Positions 7,277 to 16,148 of a stretch of DNA of 26,165 bases are shown here, piece by piece (position 1 is the first letter of the stretch; each line of letters begins with the position of its first letter). Origin of the DNA: Sulfurimicrobium sp963741495 (lineage in GTDB: Bacteria; Pseudomonadota; Gammaproteobacteria; Burkholderiales; Sulfuricellaceae); NCBI GenBank assembly GCA_963741495.1, contig CAVUID010000003.1, positions 1-26,165 of the forward strand, given 5' to 3'. A model generated the notes under the pieces. That model was not told where the DNA came from. It was given only the letters and a program-made list of their open reading frames with translations, and ran no database searches. Both the position numbers and the translations under genes were made by a program.

Positions 7277-9796
7277 TTAATCGCCCCGCCAGCGCGCCAT
7301 CCAGATCTCGGCAGGTTCAGGTCTGCCATAGAGGTAGCCCTGATGAATCACGTTTGCACGTGCGTTCAGAAAGGCTGCCTGCTCTTCGGTTTCCACGCCT
7401 TCCGCCACTACCTTCAGGTGCATGAGCTGGGCTACTGCAAGGATGGTTTCCACCAGCGCGGCATCGTTCGGGTCGCTTGGCGCGTCCTGGACGAAACTTT
7501 TGTCAATCTTGAGTTCGTGGATGGGCAGACGCTTGATGTAGGCGAGGGAGGAGTAGCCGGTGCCGAAATCGTCCAGCGAGAAGTGGATGCCCAGGGCGGT
7601 GAGCTCGTTCATTTTTGCCACCACGTCGTTGATGTTGTCGATCATCAACCCTTCTGTCACCTCCAGAGTGAGGTGGGTCGGGTCGGCACCAGTGGCGGAC
7701 AGCAGATCTCGCAGCCAGGGCACGAACCCCTTCTGACGGAAGTGGCGCGGACTCAGGTTGACCGACAGGCGTATCGGGTGGCCGGCCATGTCTTCTCGCG
7801 CCATCAGGCGGCAGGATTCGGACAGTACCCAGGTGCCCAGATCGACGATAAGGTCTGTTTCTTCGGCCAGCGGAATGAAAACGCCGGGCGGCACCAGGCC
7901 ACGCTCGGGATGTTGCCAGCGCAGCAGCGCTTCTGCACCGACCAGATGCCCTTGTGCATCGACCTGCGGCTGAAAATATAGCCGCAACTCGCCGGCGGGA
8001 ATGGCGCGGCGTAGCTCGCGCTCGACACGGAAACGCTGTTCCGCCGATTCCCCCATGTCGGTTTCGAAGAAAGCAATCTGGTTGCCGCCTCTCACTTTGG
8101 CGCGGTGCAGAGCTGTATCGGCGCGGCGCAGGACATTTTCGGGCCTCTCGTCCGGCGTCTCCGGAAACAGGGTAATGCCGATGCCGGTAGTCACGGTGAT
8201 TTCTTCGTCGCCGATGGTGAAGGGCTGGAGCAAGGCCGTGCAAATTTTGTCAGCCACCGACAGGGCGTGGCGGCTTGCATGCTCGGGTTGGACGTTCAGG
8301 TTGGGCAGCAGTAGTGCGAATTCGTCGGAGGCCAGTCTCGCCAGGGTATCTCCTTCGCGCAATAAATCTCTCAGGCGCTCGCCCAGTGACTTGAGCAGGG
8401 CATCTCCCAGGGCATGGCCACGGGCCTCGTTGATGTTCTTGAAGCGGTCAATGTTGAGCAGAAGCAGTGCATCCTGGCGCTGCAAGCGGCGGCCCGTTGT
8501 GATCATCTGCGTCAGGCGGTCCATCAGCAATGCGCGGTTGGGCAGCCCGGTGAGCGCGTCAAAGTTGGCCAGGCGATGGATTTCTGCCTCGGCCTGCTTC
8601 ATTTCGGTAATATCCTGTTTGACTGCCAGATAGTGGGTGATTTGCCCGTCTGCGGCACGCACCGGGGAAATGACGGCAGACTCGATGTATTCGCTGCCAT
8701 TCTTGCGCTGATTGATGAACTCTCCCTGCCATGGCAGGCCCTGTGCCAGGGTGAACCACAGGGATTGAAAGGTCTCCGGCGGCGTTTTGCCCGACTGCAG
8801 CATGCGCGGATTTGCACCCAGTGCCTCTTCGCGGGAATAGCCGGTATTGCGTGTGAAGGCCTCATTGACGTATTCGATGCTGGCATCGAGGTCGGTAATG
8901 AGGATGCTCTCCGGGCTTTGTTCCACGGCCTGGGTCAGCTTTCCGAGCGCCTGATCGCGCGCCTGAACCCCTTCCGCCATGAGGTTGAAGGTGCGCGCAA
9001 GGCCTGCAATTTCATCCTGTCCATTCTCGACAACGCGCGCATCGTATTCACCCGCCGCAATCTGTTGTGCCCCCTGCTGCAAACGGGACAGGCGGCGCGT
9101 TACCAGCCGGTCCAGAATCAGGCCCAGTGCCAGGAAGAGGATGGTGTAGCCGAACAGGCTCTGCATCAATCGCGCACCCCAGAGCTTCATGTGGCGGGCG
9201 TCGATGGTGGCCGTCGGAATCCGGATGCTCGCCACGCCGCGCAGGTCGCCGACTTTATAGTTGTAGGCGGCGTCATATTTTTCACGGATGCTGGGCGGTG
9301 CCGCAGCGCGCTCGCCGTGACATTTCAGGCAGAAGGGCTCGATCCGGATCGGGGCGGTGTATTGCAGGTAGGCGGTCCCTTTATCGGTGACGATCTCGCG
9401 CATCCGCTCGGTTGCCTTGGGGGTGGCGCGAAACCAGTCCATATCCTCCAGCTCGAAGCGGTCAGCCTGATTGGTGGGGTTGCGCGGTATATCGCTTACA
9501 TTGTTGAAAATGACCCCGTTTTTATTCCAGTTGGCAAAGTCCCTGGAAATGCGGGAGAAGGAGTGTGCGGGCAGAAAGCCGATGGTCTTGTCGTTCACCG
9601 GAAGGCCGCTGCTGATGAATTGCTGCTGATAGACACGGCGTGTCGCCATCATGAAGCCATACACGGTTCGGGCGTCGTATTCGGCTTCTGCCAGCAGCGT
9701 GACACCCAGCCTTTTATAGCCGAGCGTGAGATCGACTGCCATGACCACGCTCATGAGCGCGCCAAGCAGCAACCAGATTTTGGTTTTGAGCTTCAT
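7277..9796 (-). CDS. Heme-c-motif sensor with HAMP, PAS, degenerate GGDEF and EAL domains
   Basis: This 839-residue inner-membrane sensor probably breaks down c-di-GMP. Membrane segments lie near residues 7-25 and 211-229. Between them is a periplasmic domain of the DUF3365/Tll0287 type with a CLKCH heme-binding motif (156-160). HAMP (about 231-283) and PAS (about 290-400) follow. The GGDEF signature has become ASDEF (489-493), so cyclase activity is unlikely, yet the RxxD inhibitory site (Arg480, Asp483) remains. The EAL domain keeps EALLRW (Glu622), DDFGTG (742-747) and KIDKSF, so phosphodiesterase activity is expected. The degenerate GGDEF could bind GTP or c-di-GMP as a regulator. No good ribosome binding site was seen. 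The gene is divergent from the YjdF-like gene and convergent with the radical SAM gene. Confidence 0.9.
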   Translation of the reverse strand: MKLKTKIWLLLGALMSVVMAVDLTLGYKRLGVTLLAEAEYDARTVYGFMMATRRVYQQQFISSGLPVNDKTIGFLPAHSFSRISRDFANWNKNGVIFNNVSDIPRNPTNQADRFELEDMDWFRATPKATERMREIVTDKGTAYLQYTAPIRIEPFCLKCHGERAAAPPSIREKYDAAYNYKVGDLRGVASIRIPTATIDARHMKLWGARLMQSLFGYTILFLALGLILDRLVTRRLSRLQQGAQQIAAGEYDARVVENGQDEIAGLARTFNLMAEGVQARDQALGKLTQAVEQSPESILITDLDASIEYVNEAFTRNTGYSREEALGANPRMLQSGKTPPETFQSLWFTLAQGLPWQGEFINQRKNGSEYIESAVISPVRAADGQITHYLAVKQDITEMKQAEAEIHRLANFDALTGLPNRALLMDRLTQMITTGRRLQRQDALLLLNIDRFKNINEARGHALGDALLKSLGERLRDLLREGDTLARLASDEFALLLPNLNVQPEHASRHALSVADKICTALLQPFTIGDEEITVTTGIGITLFPETPDERPENVLRRADTALHRAKVRGGNQIAFFETDMGESAEQRFRVERELRRAIPAGELRLYFQPQVDAQGHLVGAEALLRWQHPERGLVPPGVFIPLAEETDLIVDLGTWVLSESCRLMAREDMAGHPIRLSVNLSPRHFRQKGFVPWLRDLLSATGADPTHLTLEVTEGLMIDNINDVVAKMNELTALGIHFSLDDFGTGYSSLAYIKRLPIHELKIDKSFVQDAPSDPNDAALVETILAVAQLMHLKVVAEGVETEEQAAFLNARANVIHQGYLYGRPEPAEIWMARWRGD

Positions 9797-9967
9797 GGAA
9801 ACACATCCATTCGGCAGAGAATGTTCATGGAGAATGATTATCGATTAAAAAATTGCCCATGTAAAAGCGAAATTTCCGGCAATCAGGATTTTTTTGTTCA
9901 TTGACTCGCAAGGGAGGCCAGCTCCAGCGGGATTGTCCGGGCGGTACTTTCATGCCAATATGCCGCC

Positions 9968-10601
9968 ATGTTTTCCGGACAGATCGCTCCCAGCTATTAC
10001 CGCTACGCCTTGATGTTTCCTGGTGCTGGTTATTCTGGCCTGGTCCGGCTGGCATCCGAAAGACCAGTTCACCTGGTTTCTCGAAGTGGCGCCGGTGCTG
10101 ATCGGCCTGCCGCTGCTGATTCTGACTTTTCGTTCTTTCCCCCTGACTTTACTGGCTTATGCATTGCTGGCGCTGCATGCCGTGATCCTGATGGTGGGCG
10201 GGCATTACACCTACGCCGAGATGCCGCTGTTCAGCTGGCTGCGCGATACCTTCGAGCTTGCCCGCAATCATTACGACCGCGTTGGGCATGTCGCCCAGGG
10301 CTTCATTCCTGCCATCGTGGTACGTGAAATCCTGCTGCGCCGTTCTCCGCTGCAGCCTGGAAAATGGCTGTTTTTCATGGTTTCATCTGTGTGCCTGGCA
10401 ATCAGTGCCTGCTACGAGTTCCTCGAGTGGTGGGTGGCGCTGGCGTCCGGCGACGAAGCGGTGGCCTTCCTCGCCACCCAGGGCGATGTGTGGGATACCC
10501 AGTGGGACATGTTCCTTGCGTTGTGTGGCGCCATCGTCTCGCAGTTGATGTTTGCGCACATGCATGACCGGCAGCTGGCCGGATTGGAACAAAAATGCTG
10601 A
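9968..10601 (+). CDS. YjdF-like (DUF2238) membrane protein, with one frameshift
   Basis: Several hydrophobic segments and the strongly conserved block HYTYAEMPLFSWLRD, then NHYDRVGHVAQGF and CYEFLEWW, mark this as a DUF2238/YjdF-type inner-membrane protein. Its function is unknown. The bulk is read in frame 3 from about 10017. The natural N-terminus, MFSGQIAPSYYRYALMF, lies in frame 2 from 9968. The frames join as MFLVLVILAWSGW if one T of the TTT run at 10016-10018 is removed, giving 210 residues. A caller ignoring the frameshift would start at the GTG at 10023. Other ATGs at 9952 and 9960 are in other frames. The stop overlaps the next gene by 7 nt, so the two are translationally coupled. 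Confidence 0.75.
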
Positions 10602-11825
10602 ACGCCATCTGGATCGGTTTTTTCCTTGCAGCATTCCTGATCGGGCTGGGCAAGTGGCTGGTGTTCGGCCAGGCCGATGTCTTTCCGCTGATGATGAGGG
10701 CGACTTTTGACTCGGCAAAGACGGGTTTCGAGATCGCGCTGGGGCTGACCGGGGTGATGACGCTGTGGCTGGGAGTGATGAAAATCGGCGAAAAAGCCGG
10801 TTTCCTGGAATGGCTGACGCGTCTGCTGGCGCCTCTGTTCCGCCGCCTCATGCCGGATGTGCCGCCCAATCACCCGGCGCTCGGCGTCCATCACCATGAA
10901 CATGGCGGCCAACATGCTGGGGCTGGATAATGCCGCCACGCCGATGGGCCTCAAGGCCATGCGCGAACTGCAGACCCTCAACCCCACGCCCGATACAGCC
11001 AGCAATGCGCAGATCCTGTTCCTGGTGCTCAATGCTTCTTCCGTCACCCTGCTGCCGGTGACTATTTTCACCTACCGTGCCCAGCTCGGCGCGGCCGATC
11101 CCACCGATGTGTTCATTCCCATCCTGCTGGCGACTTACTGTTCCACTGTGGTGGGGCTGCTTTCTGTCGCATTGATTCAGAAAATCAATCTGTTCGACCG
11201 CGTGCTGCTGGCCTACTTCGGTGTCATCACGGCGGCCATTGCCGGGCTGGTGGGATACTTTGCGCAGCTTGACGCGGCCACGATGCAGGCGCAATCGGCT
11301 CTGCTCAGCAATTTTCTGCTGTTCTCGCTGCTGGTCGCTTTCCTGGCCGGGGCCGTGGTAAAGAAAGTGAACGCTTACGAGGCCTTTATCGAAGGCGCGA
11401 AAGAGGGTTTCCACATTGCGGTCGGCATCATTCCCTATCTGGTGGCGATGCTGGTGGCGATTGGCGTATTCCGTGCCAGCGGCGGGCTGGAGGCAATCAT
11501 GGAAGGCGTGCGCTGGGTGGTCCGGGGGCTGGGTGGAGATACCCGTTTCGTCGACAGCCTGCCCACGGCGTTGATGAAGCCGCTCTCCGGCAGCGGTTCG
11601 CGCGCCATGATGATCGAAACCATGCACACCCACGGCGCCGACTCCTTCGCTGGCCGACTGGCATCGATTATTCAGGGCAGTACCGAGACCACATTCTATG
11701 TGCTGGCAGTGTACTTCGGTGCGGTCGGCATCCAGCGTGTGCGCCATGCGGTGAGTTGCGGGCTGCTGGCGGATCTGGGCGGATTCGTGGCGGCGGTGGG
11801 TGTGGCGTATTTCTTTTTTGCCTGA
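10595..11825 (+). CDS. SpmA/SpmB-like nucleoside-recognition (Gate) domain membrane protein, with one frameshift
   Basis: This is a fused SpmA-SpmB-type integral membrane protein of about 409 residues, with two Gate domains. The first half carries GLTGVMTLWLGVMKIGEKAG and the signature MNMAANMLGLDNAATPMGLKAM. The second half carries LPTALMKPLSGSGSRAMM and STETTFYVLAVYFGAVG. In spore formers the split proteins take part in spore maturation; in Gram-negative bacteria the fused form is of unknown, probably transport-related, role. The frame changes from 2 to 3 near 10883-10887. Dropping one base, likely G10886, restores HPALGSITMNMAANM. The gene overlaps the YjdF-like stop. It ends 68 nt before a convergent chemoreceptor gene, and I see no convincing terminator between them. 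Confidence 0.82.
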
Positions 11826-11893
11826 TTGGGCAGGGCTGGCCCGGTGAAGGGCCGTGCGGGTCATTCATGCCCGCCTCGGCCCCTGCTGTTGCC

Positions 11894-13528
11894 TTAGCCC
11901 AGGTGGAAGCGCCCGACGGATTTTTGCAGCTGCCCAGCCAGATTCTGCATCTGGTGGAATTCCGCCGCAGCTTCCGAGATGGCGGAATTGTTGTCCATGG
12001 CGGTTTGCGCGATTTTCTCCATGCGCAGGGAAATTTCCTCGCTGGTGGATTTTTCGGCTTCCATGGCTTGTGCGATATGCTGGATCATGATCAGGACGGT
12101 GTTCACGCTACGGTCGATGTGAACCAGGGATTCACCTGACTGGTTGGCCAGCGAAACGCTTTCGCCAACCTGTTTTTCCCCCGATTTCATGGCGGTCACT
12201 GCCTGTTTGGTGCCATTCTGAATGGCCGCAATAATGGCTGAAATTTCTGTCGTGGCTCCCGAAGTGCGTTCCGCCAGCTTTCTGACTTCGTCCGCGACCA
12301 CAGCGAAGCCGCGGCCTTGTTCTCCGGCACGCGCCGCCTCGATGGCAGCGTTGAGTGCCAGGAGGTTGGTTTGTTCGGCAATGTCACGAATCACTTGAAG
12401 GATTGTGCCGATTTCTTCCGATTGCTGTCCCAGCACCTCGATGGTTTTGGCAGAGTCGGCAATGGTTCTGGCCACTGCATTAATCCCCGCCACGGAATTG
12501 CCAACGATGCGCTGGCCCTCATTCGAAACCTGGTTGGCTTCCACGGCTGCCGCGACGGCTTCTTCTGCCTTGGCGGCAACGTCCTTGACGATTTCGTTCA
12601 GCTGGCTGATGGATCGTGCCGCGATGGCGGCCTGGTCTGTCTGGATCTGGGATGATGAACTGACCCGGTCCGTCATGCCGGTAACGGCGATACACGCCTT
12701 GTTGACGTGATCGGCAGAATTATGTGTCTGGCTGATCAGGGCGGACAGTTCTTCCGCCATCTTGTTGAATGACTGGGCAACGATTCCCAGTTCGTCTTCA
12801 TTGGCCAGGTGGACGCGGGTCGCAAGTTCGCCGTCGGCCAGCCGGCTGGTGGCTTGCTGCAACTGGTTGACGTTTCTGCCGATGGAGCGAGCAATGAACA
12901 CGCCGAAGAAGCCGATCAGCAGCACGCCGATGGCAATGGCGCCAATCGTGGCGATCAGCACGGTTTTGGATAGCTGGCTGACGTTGTCGTAAGTCTTCTT
13001 GGCTTGTGCTGCCTGGTATTCGATCAGGGCATCGATTGCCTCTGACGCCTTGGCATAGGCGGGAATCAGCGCCTCCTGGCGCAGTTTGTCGGCCTGGTCG
13101 TAATGCTGGGCCTGGAGGAGGTCTATCATCGGCAACACCCCGGTTTTGCCGAAATTCAGTCGTGCAGCGATGAAGGCGTCGTAGAGCTGTTTCTCTTCTG
13201 CCCGCATTTGCTTGTCGCTATATCCATTGATCAGGTTGTCGGTTTTGAAAATATGGGAGGTCACCTTGTCGGTGTGGGCCATGACTTCAAAAGCATCGCT
13301 TTCCAGCCTGGCGCCGACCAGTTCCATGCGGATCTGCATCTGTTGATTGCGGATTTCGTTAAGCTGATTGATTGCCAGCAGGTGTTCTTCGTAGACCTGC
13401 TGCAAGGCATTTTTCGAATGATAAAGCGCTGACAATTCCCCGATGCCCACCCCTGCCAATACCACGCAGGTAAACGCCACAAGCAGATACAGCTTGGTGC
13501 TGATTTTTGTTTTTTTCATAAAAACCAT
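11894..13528 (-). CDS. Methyl-accepting chemotaxis protein
   Basis: This 544-residue transducer has a four-helix-bundle ligand-binding domain in the periplasm, with flanking membrane segments near residues 11-33 and 194-218. A HAMP domain and a long coiled-coil signalling domain follow. The hairpin tip, IRDIAEQTNLLALNAAIEAARAGEQGRGFAVVADEVRKLAERT in essence, contacts CheA and CheW. The ligand is unknown, and there is no CheR-docking pentapeptide at the C-terminus. I start at 13528 because AGAGGGGATCAC precedes that ATG; an in-frame ATG six codons upstream lacks such a site, and one three codons downstream is also possible. The gene stands alone, on the same strand as the signalling genes behind it but separated from them by about 190 nt. 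No che genes are present in the window. Confidence 0.92.
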   Translation of the reverse strand: MVFMKKTKISTKLYLLVAFTCVVLAGVGIGELSALYHSKNALQQVYEEHLLAINQLNEIRNQQMQIRMELVGARLESDAFEVMAHTDKVTSHIFKTDNLINGYSDKQMRAEEKQLYDAFIAARLNFGKTGVLPMIDLLQAQHYDQADKLRQEALIPAYAKASEAIDALIEYQAAQAKKTYDNVSQLSKTVLIATIGAIAIGVLLIGFFGVFIARSIGRNVNQLQQATSRLADGELATRVHLANEDELGIVAQSFNKMAEELSALISQTHNSADHVNKACIAVTGMTDRVSSSSQIQTDQAAIAARSISQLNEIVKDVAAKAEEAVAAAVEANQVSNEGQRIVGNSVAGINAVARTIADSAKTIEVLGQQSEEIGTILQVIRDIAEQTNLLALNAAIEAARAGEQGRGFAVVADEVRKLAERTSGATTEISAIIAAIQNGTKQAVTAMKSGEKQVGESVSLANQSGESLVHIDRSVNTVLIMIQHIAQAMEAEKSTSEEISLRMEKIAQTAMDNNSAISEAAAEFHQMQNLAGQLQKSVGRFHLG

Positions 13529-13721
13529 GTGATCCCCTCTGTCCAATATGGTGAAAGCTACGGCCTCTGGTTATCGTTCTCAATGGGCCGTGAATACGCA
13601 ACAGCATATTCGAAAAAAGCGAGGGAATGAAGGTTTTGTTCAATCCGTGAGCTCTATATCTGGCGTGGTTGGTCGTTGCGTGTGCTGCCGGGGTGTCTTG
13701 GCTTTATGGCGCAGGCAAGGT

Positions 13722-16148
13722 TCAAAACAATTTGGTTTGCGGTTGTTTCTCGTCCTTTTCCATGAATTCATTAAACTCTTCGCGTGAGAGCGCCGGGCTG
13801 CACAGGAACCCCTGAAACTCGTCACATCCGGCGGAAACCAGAAAATGGCGTTGCATTTCGGTTTCGACTCCCTCGGCAATGACGCGCAATTTGAGCGCCT
13901 GGGCCATGTTGATCACGGCTTTCACAATGGCGGTGTCGCTATCATTGGCGGGCAGTTCCGAGATGAAGGAGCGGTCGATTTTCAGTTTGTGTATTGGGAA
14001 ACGCTTGAGATAGCTGAGGCTGGAATAGCCTGTGCCAAAGTCGTCGATCGATAGCTGCACACCCAGTTCGGCAAGCGCGTCGAGACGCTCCAGGGCCTCA
14101 TCCACGTCGCGTAGCAGGATGGATTCGGTCAGTTCCAGTTCCAGCATGGCAGGTGGCAGGGAAAAGGCGCGCAGAACTTCGGCCACGCCCTCGACGAAGT
14201 TTGCCTGCTGGAACTGCAATGCCGACACATTCACTGCCATCGTCAAAGCCCAGCCTTGCGCCTGCCATTGGGCGCACTGACGAACGGCCTCCGTGAGAAC
14301 CCAGTTGCCAATGGACACGATAACGCCGGTTTCTTCAGCCACCGGAATGAAGCGTGCAGGAGGGATGTTGCCCAGTTCCTGGTCATGCCAGCGGATCAGT
14401 GCCTCCACGCCGAAGATATTCCCGCTGGCGAGATCCACCTGGGGCTGGAAGTGCAGGCGGAATTCGTTGTTTTCCAGGGCCAGGCGCATGGCATGATCCA
14501 GTTTCATGCGCGACAGCAGGCCGATGTTCATTTGCCGCTGGTAAAAGCGGAAGCCCGAGCGTCCACGCTCCTTGACGTGGTGCATGGCGCTGTCGGCATT
14601 CTTGATCAAATCATCCATGGTGACACCGTCATCCGGGTAAAGCGCGATGCCGATGCTGCAGGTCACGGTGAAAGACATGTCGTCCAGGGTGAAAGGCCGG
14701 GCCAGGGCGTCAAGAATGCGCCGGGCGGTGATTTCAGTCCCGCGCACATCTACCTGATTGAGCAGCAGGACAAATTCGTCTCCACCCAGGCGCGCGGCTG
14801 TATCGACATGGCGCAGGCAACCCTTGATCCGTTCCGAAACTTCGATCAGCACGCGATCGCCGAACAGGTGGCCAAGGGAATCGTTGATATGCTTGAAATG
14901 GTCAAGGTCGAGGAACAGCACTGCACAGGAGTAGCCATTGCGCTCGGAAAGGGTGAGTGCATGATCGATTCGTTCGGCCAGCAGCAAACGGTTTGGCAGC
15001 CCGGTGAGCGCGTCGTTGTAGGCTAGCTCCTCGATTTTTTTGCGTGCCGCATGGGTTTCGCTCAGATCCTTGAAAAAACCGATGTAATGCAAGGGTGCGC
15101 CCTGCTCGTCCAGTACGGGCACCATCGAAGCCAGGCACAAATAGGGTTTGCCATTCTTGCGCAGATTCCACACCTCACCTTCCCAGTGCCCTGCGCGCAC
15201 GAGTTGTTCCATGAACTGGTCGACGAAGGCGACTTCGCTGAGGTCGGAAAAAAATGCGCGTGAAGGCTGATCCAGCAGTTCTGCCTGGGCATAGCCGGTC
15301 AGGCGTTCGCAGCTGGGATTGACAGCAATGACCCGGTGCGCTGCATCCGTGACAAAAATCGCATCCAGGCTGGAATCAAATACTGTTGACGCAAGCTGCA
15401 GGCGTGCTTCGTCAGCCAGCCGCCGGGTGATGTCACGAAAAGAAAAAACCCGTCCGATGGGCCTGCCACGTGCAAATTGCGGCAGGGTAACGCGTTCCAG
15501 TACTTGTCCGGTACGCAGCATCAGCACGTCGCTTGCCTCCAGCAACGGGGAACGTGTGATGGCGCCAAGGCGTTCTGCATAGCGCTCGGTATCCAGCACG
15601 CACTGGTGCATCCAGGTATAGACGGCGGCATCGTTACGATGGGTGAGCAATTCCTGCGGCAAATTCCACATTTCGGCGAAATGCTGGTTATAGCCCCGGA
15701 TATTGCCTTCCAGGTCGGCTACCAGAATCCCGTCCGCAGTGGATTCAAGCGTGGCTCGCAGCTCGGCGATGAGCTTCTCCAGCTCGTTTTCCACCTTTCG
15801 CTGCGCGCTCTGGTCGCGTGCCGCCAAGACAAAGACCGAGGCATCCTGGCTGACCTTGATGAGGGAGACACGACGTTCAACCTGAACCGTTGTGCCATCA
15901 CGGCGACGCAGCAACGTTTCGGAAAAAATCTGGTCGGTTAGACCGGCTGCCACGTCCTCCCAGAAAAACATGTCTTCTGGCGTGGCGGACAGGTCGATCA
16001 CCGGCTGGCCGATGAATGTTCCTGGCTCTGCGCCGAGCAGGGCTTCTGCGGCGCGGTTCACCGCCACGATGCGCAACTCGATCGGATCCACAACCCACAC
16101 TGCTTCGAGCATGCCCTCGATGAGGGGCTGCCAGTTACTGTTTTTCAT
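13722..16148 (-). CDS. PAS-PAS-PAS-GGDEF-EAL c-di-GMP protein
   Basis: This 808-residue cytoplasmic protein has no membrane segment. It carries about three PAS-type sensor domains (near residues 8-115, 130-240 and 255-370) followed by GGDEF and EAL domains. GGDEF is intact at 455-459 with the RxxD inhibitory site (Arg446, Asp449), so it could synthesise c-di-GMP. EALIRW (Glu582), DDFGTG and KIDRSF are also intact, so it could degrade it. The direction of activity is therefore not decidable from sequence. It overlaps the HD-GYP gene by 4 nt (ATGA), so the two are translationally coupled and act in the same pathway. One domain may govern the other. PAS ligand type is not visible; no heme-binding motif is evident. 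Confidence 0.93.
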   Translation of the reverse strand: MKNSNWQPLIEGMLEAVWVVDPIELRIVAVNRAAEALLGAEPGTFIGQPVIDLSATPEDMFFWEDVAAGLTDQIFSETLLRRRDGTTVQVERRVSLIKVSQDASVFVLAARDQSAQRKVENELEKLIAELRATLESTADGILVADLEGNIRGYNQHFAEMWNLPQELLTHRNDAAVYTWMHQCVLDTERYAERLGAITRSPLLEASDVLMLRTGQVLERVTLPQFARGRPIGRVFSFRDITRRLADEARLQLASTVFDSSLDAIFVTDAAHRVIAVNPSCERLTGYAQAELLDQPSRAFFSDLSEVAFVDQFMEQLVRAGHWEGEVWNLRKNGKPYLCLASMVPVLDEQGAPLHYIGFFKDLSETHAARKKIEELAYNDALTGLPNRLLLAERIDHALTLSERNGYSCAVLFLDLDHFKHINDSLGHLFGDRVLIEVSERIKGCLRHVDTAARLGGDEFVLLLNQVDVRGTEITARRILDALARPFTLDDMSFTVTCSIGIALYPDDGVTMDDLIKNADSAMHHVKERGRSGFRFYQRQMNIGLLSRMKLDHAMRLALENNEFRLHFQPQVDLASGNIFGVEALIRWHDQELGNIPPARFIPVAEETGVIVSIGNWVLTEAVRQCAQWQAQGWALTMAVNVSALQFQQANFVEGVAEVLRAFSLPPAMLELELTESILLRDVDEALERLDALAELGVQLSIDDFGTGYSSLSYLKRFPIHKLKIDRSFISELPANDSDTAIVKAVINMAQALKLRVIAEGVETEMQRHFLVSAGCDEFQGFLCSPALSREEFNEFMEKDEKQPQTKLF

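Noticed and set aside
8414..9904. 496-codon plus-strand frame opposite the heme-motif sensor
   Set aside because: It lies opposite a protein with many intact motifs, and its translation shows no recognisable domain; it is an antisense shadow of GC-rich codons.
11826..11893. GC-rich stems between the SpmAB-like and chemoreceptor genes
   Set aside because: Short 5-bp stems such as GGCCC/GGGCC are present without a T-run on either strand, so no terminator is claimed.
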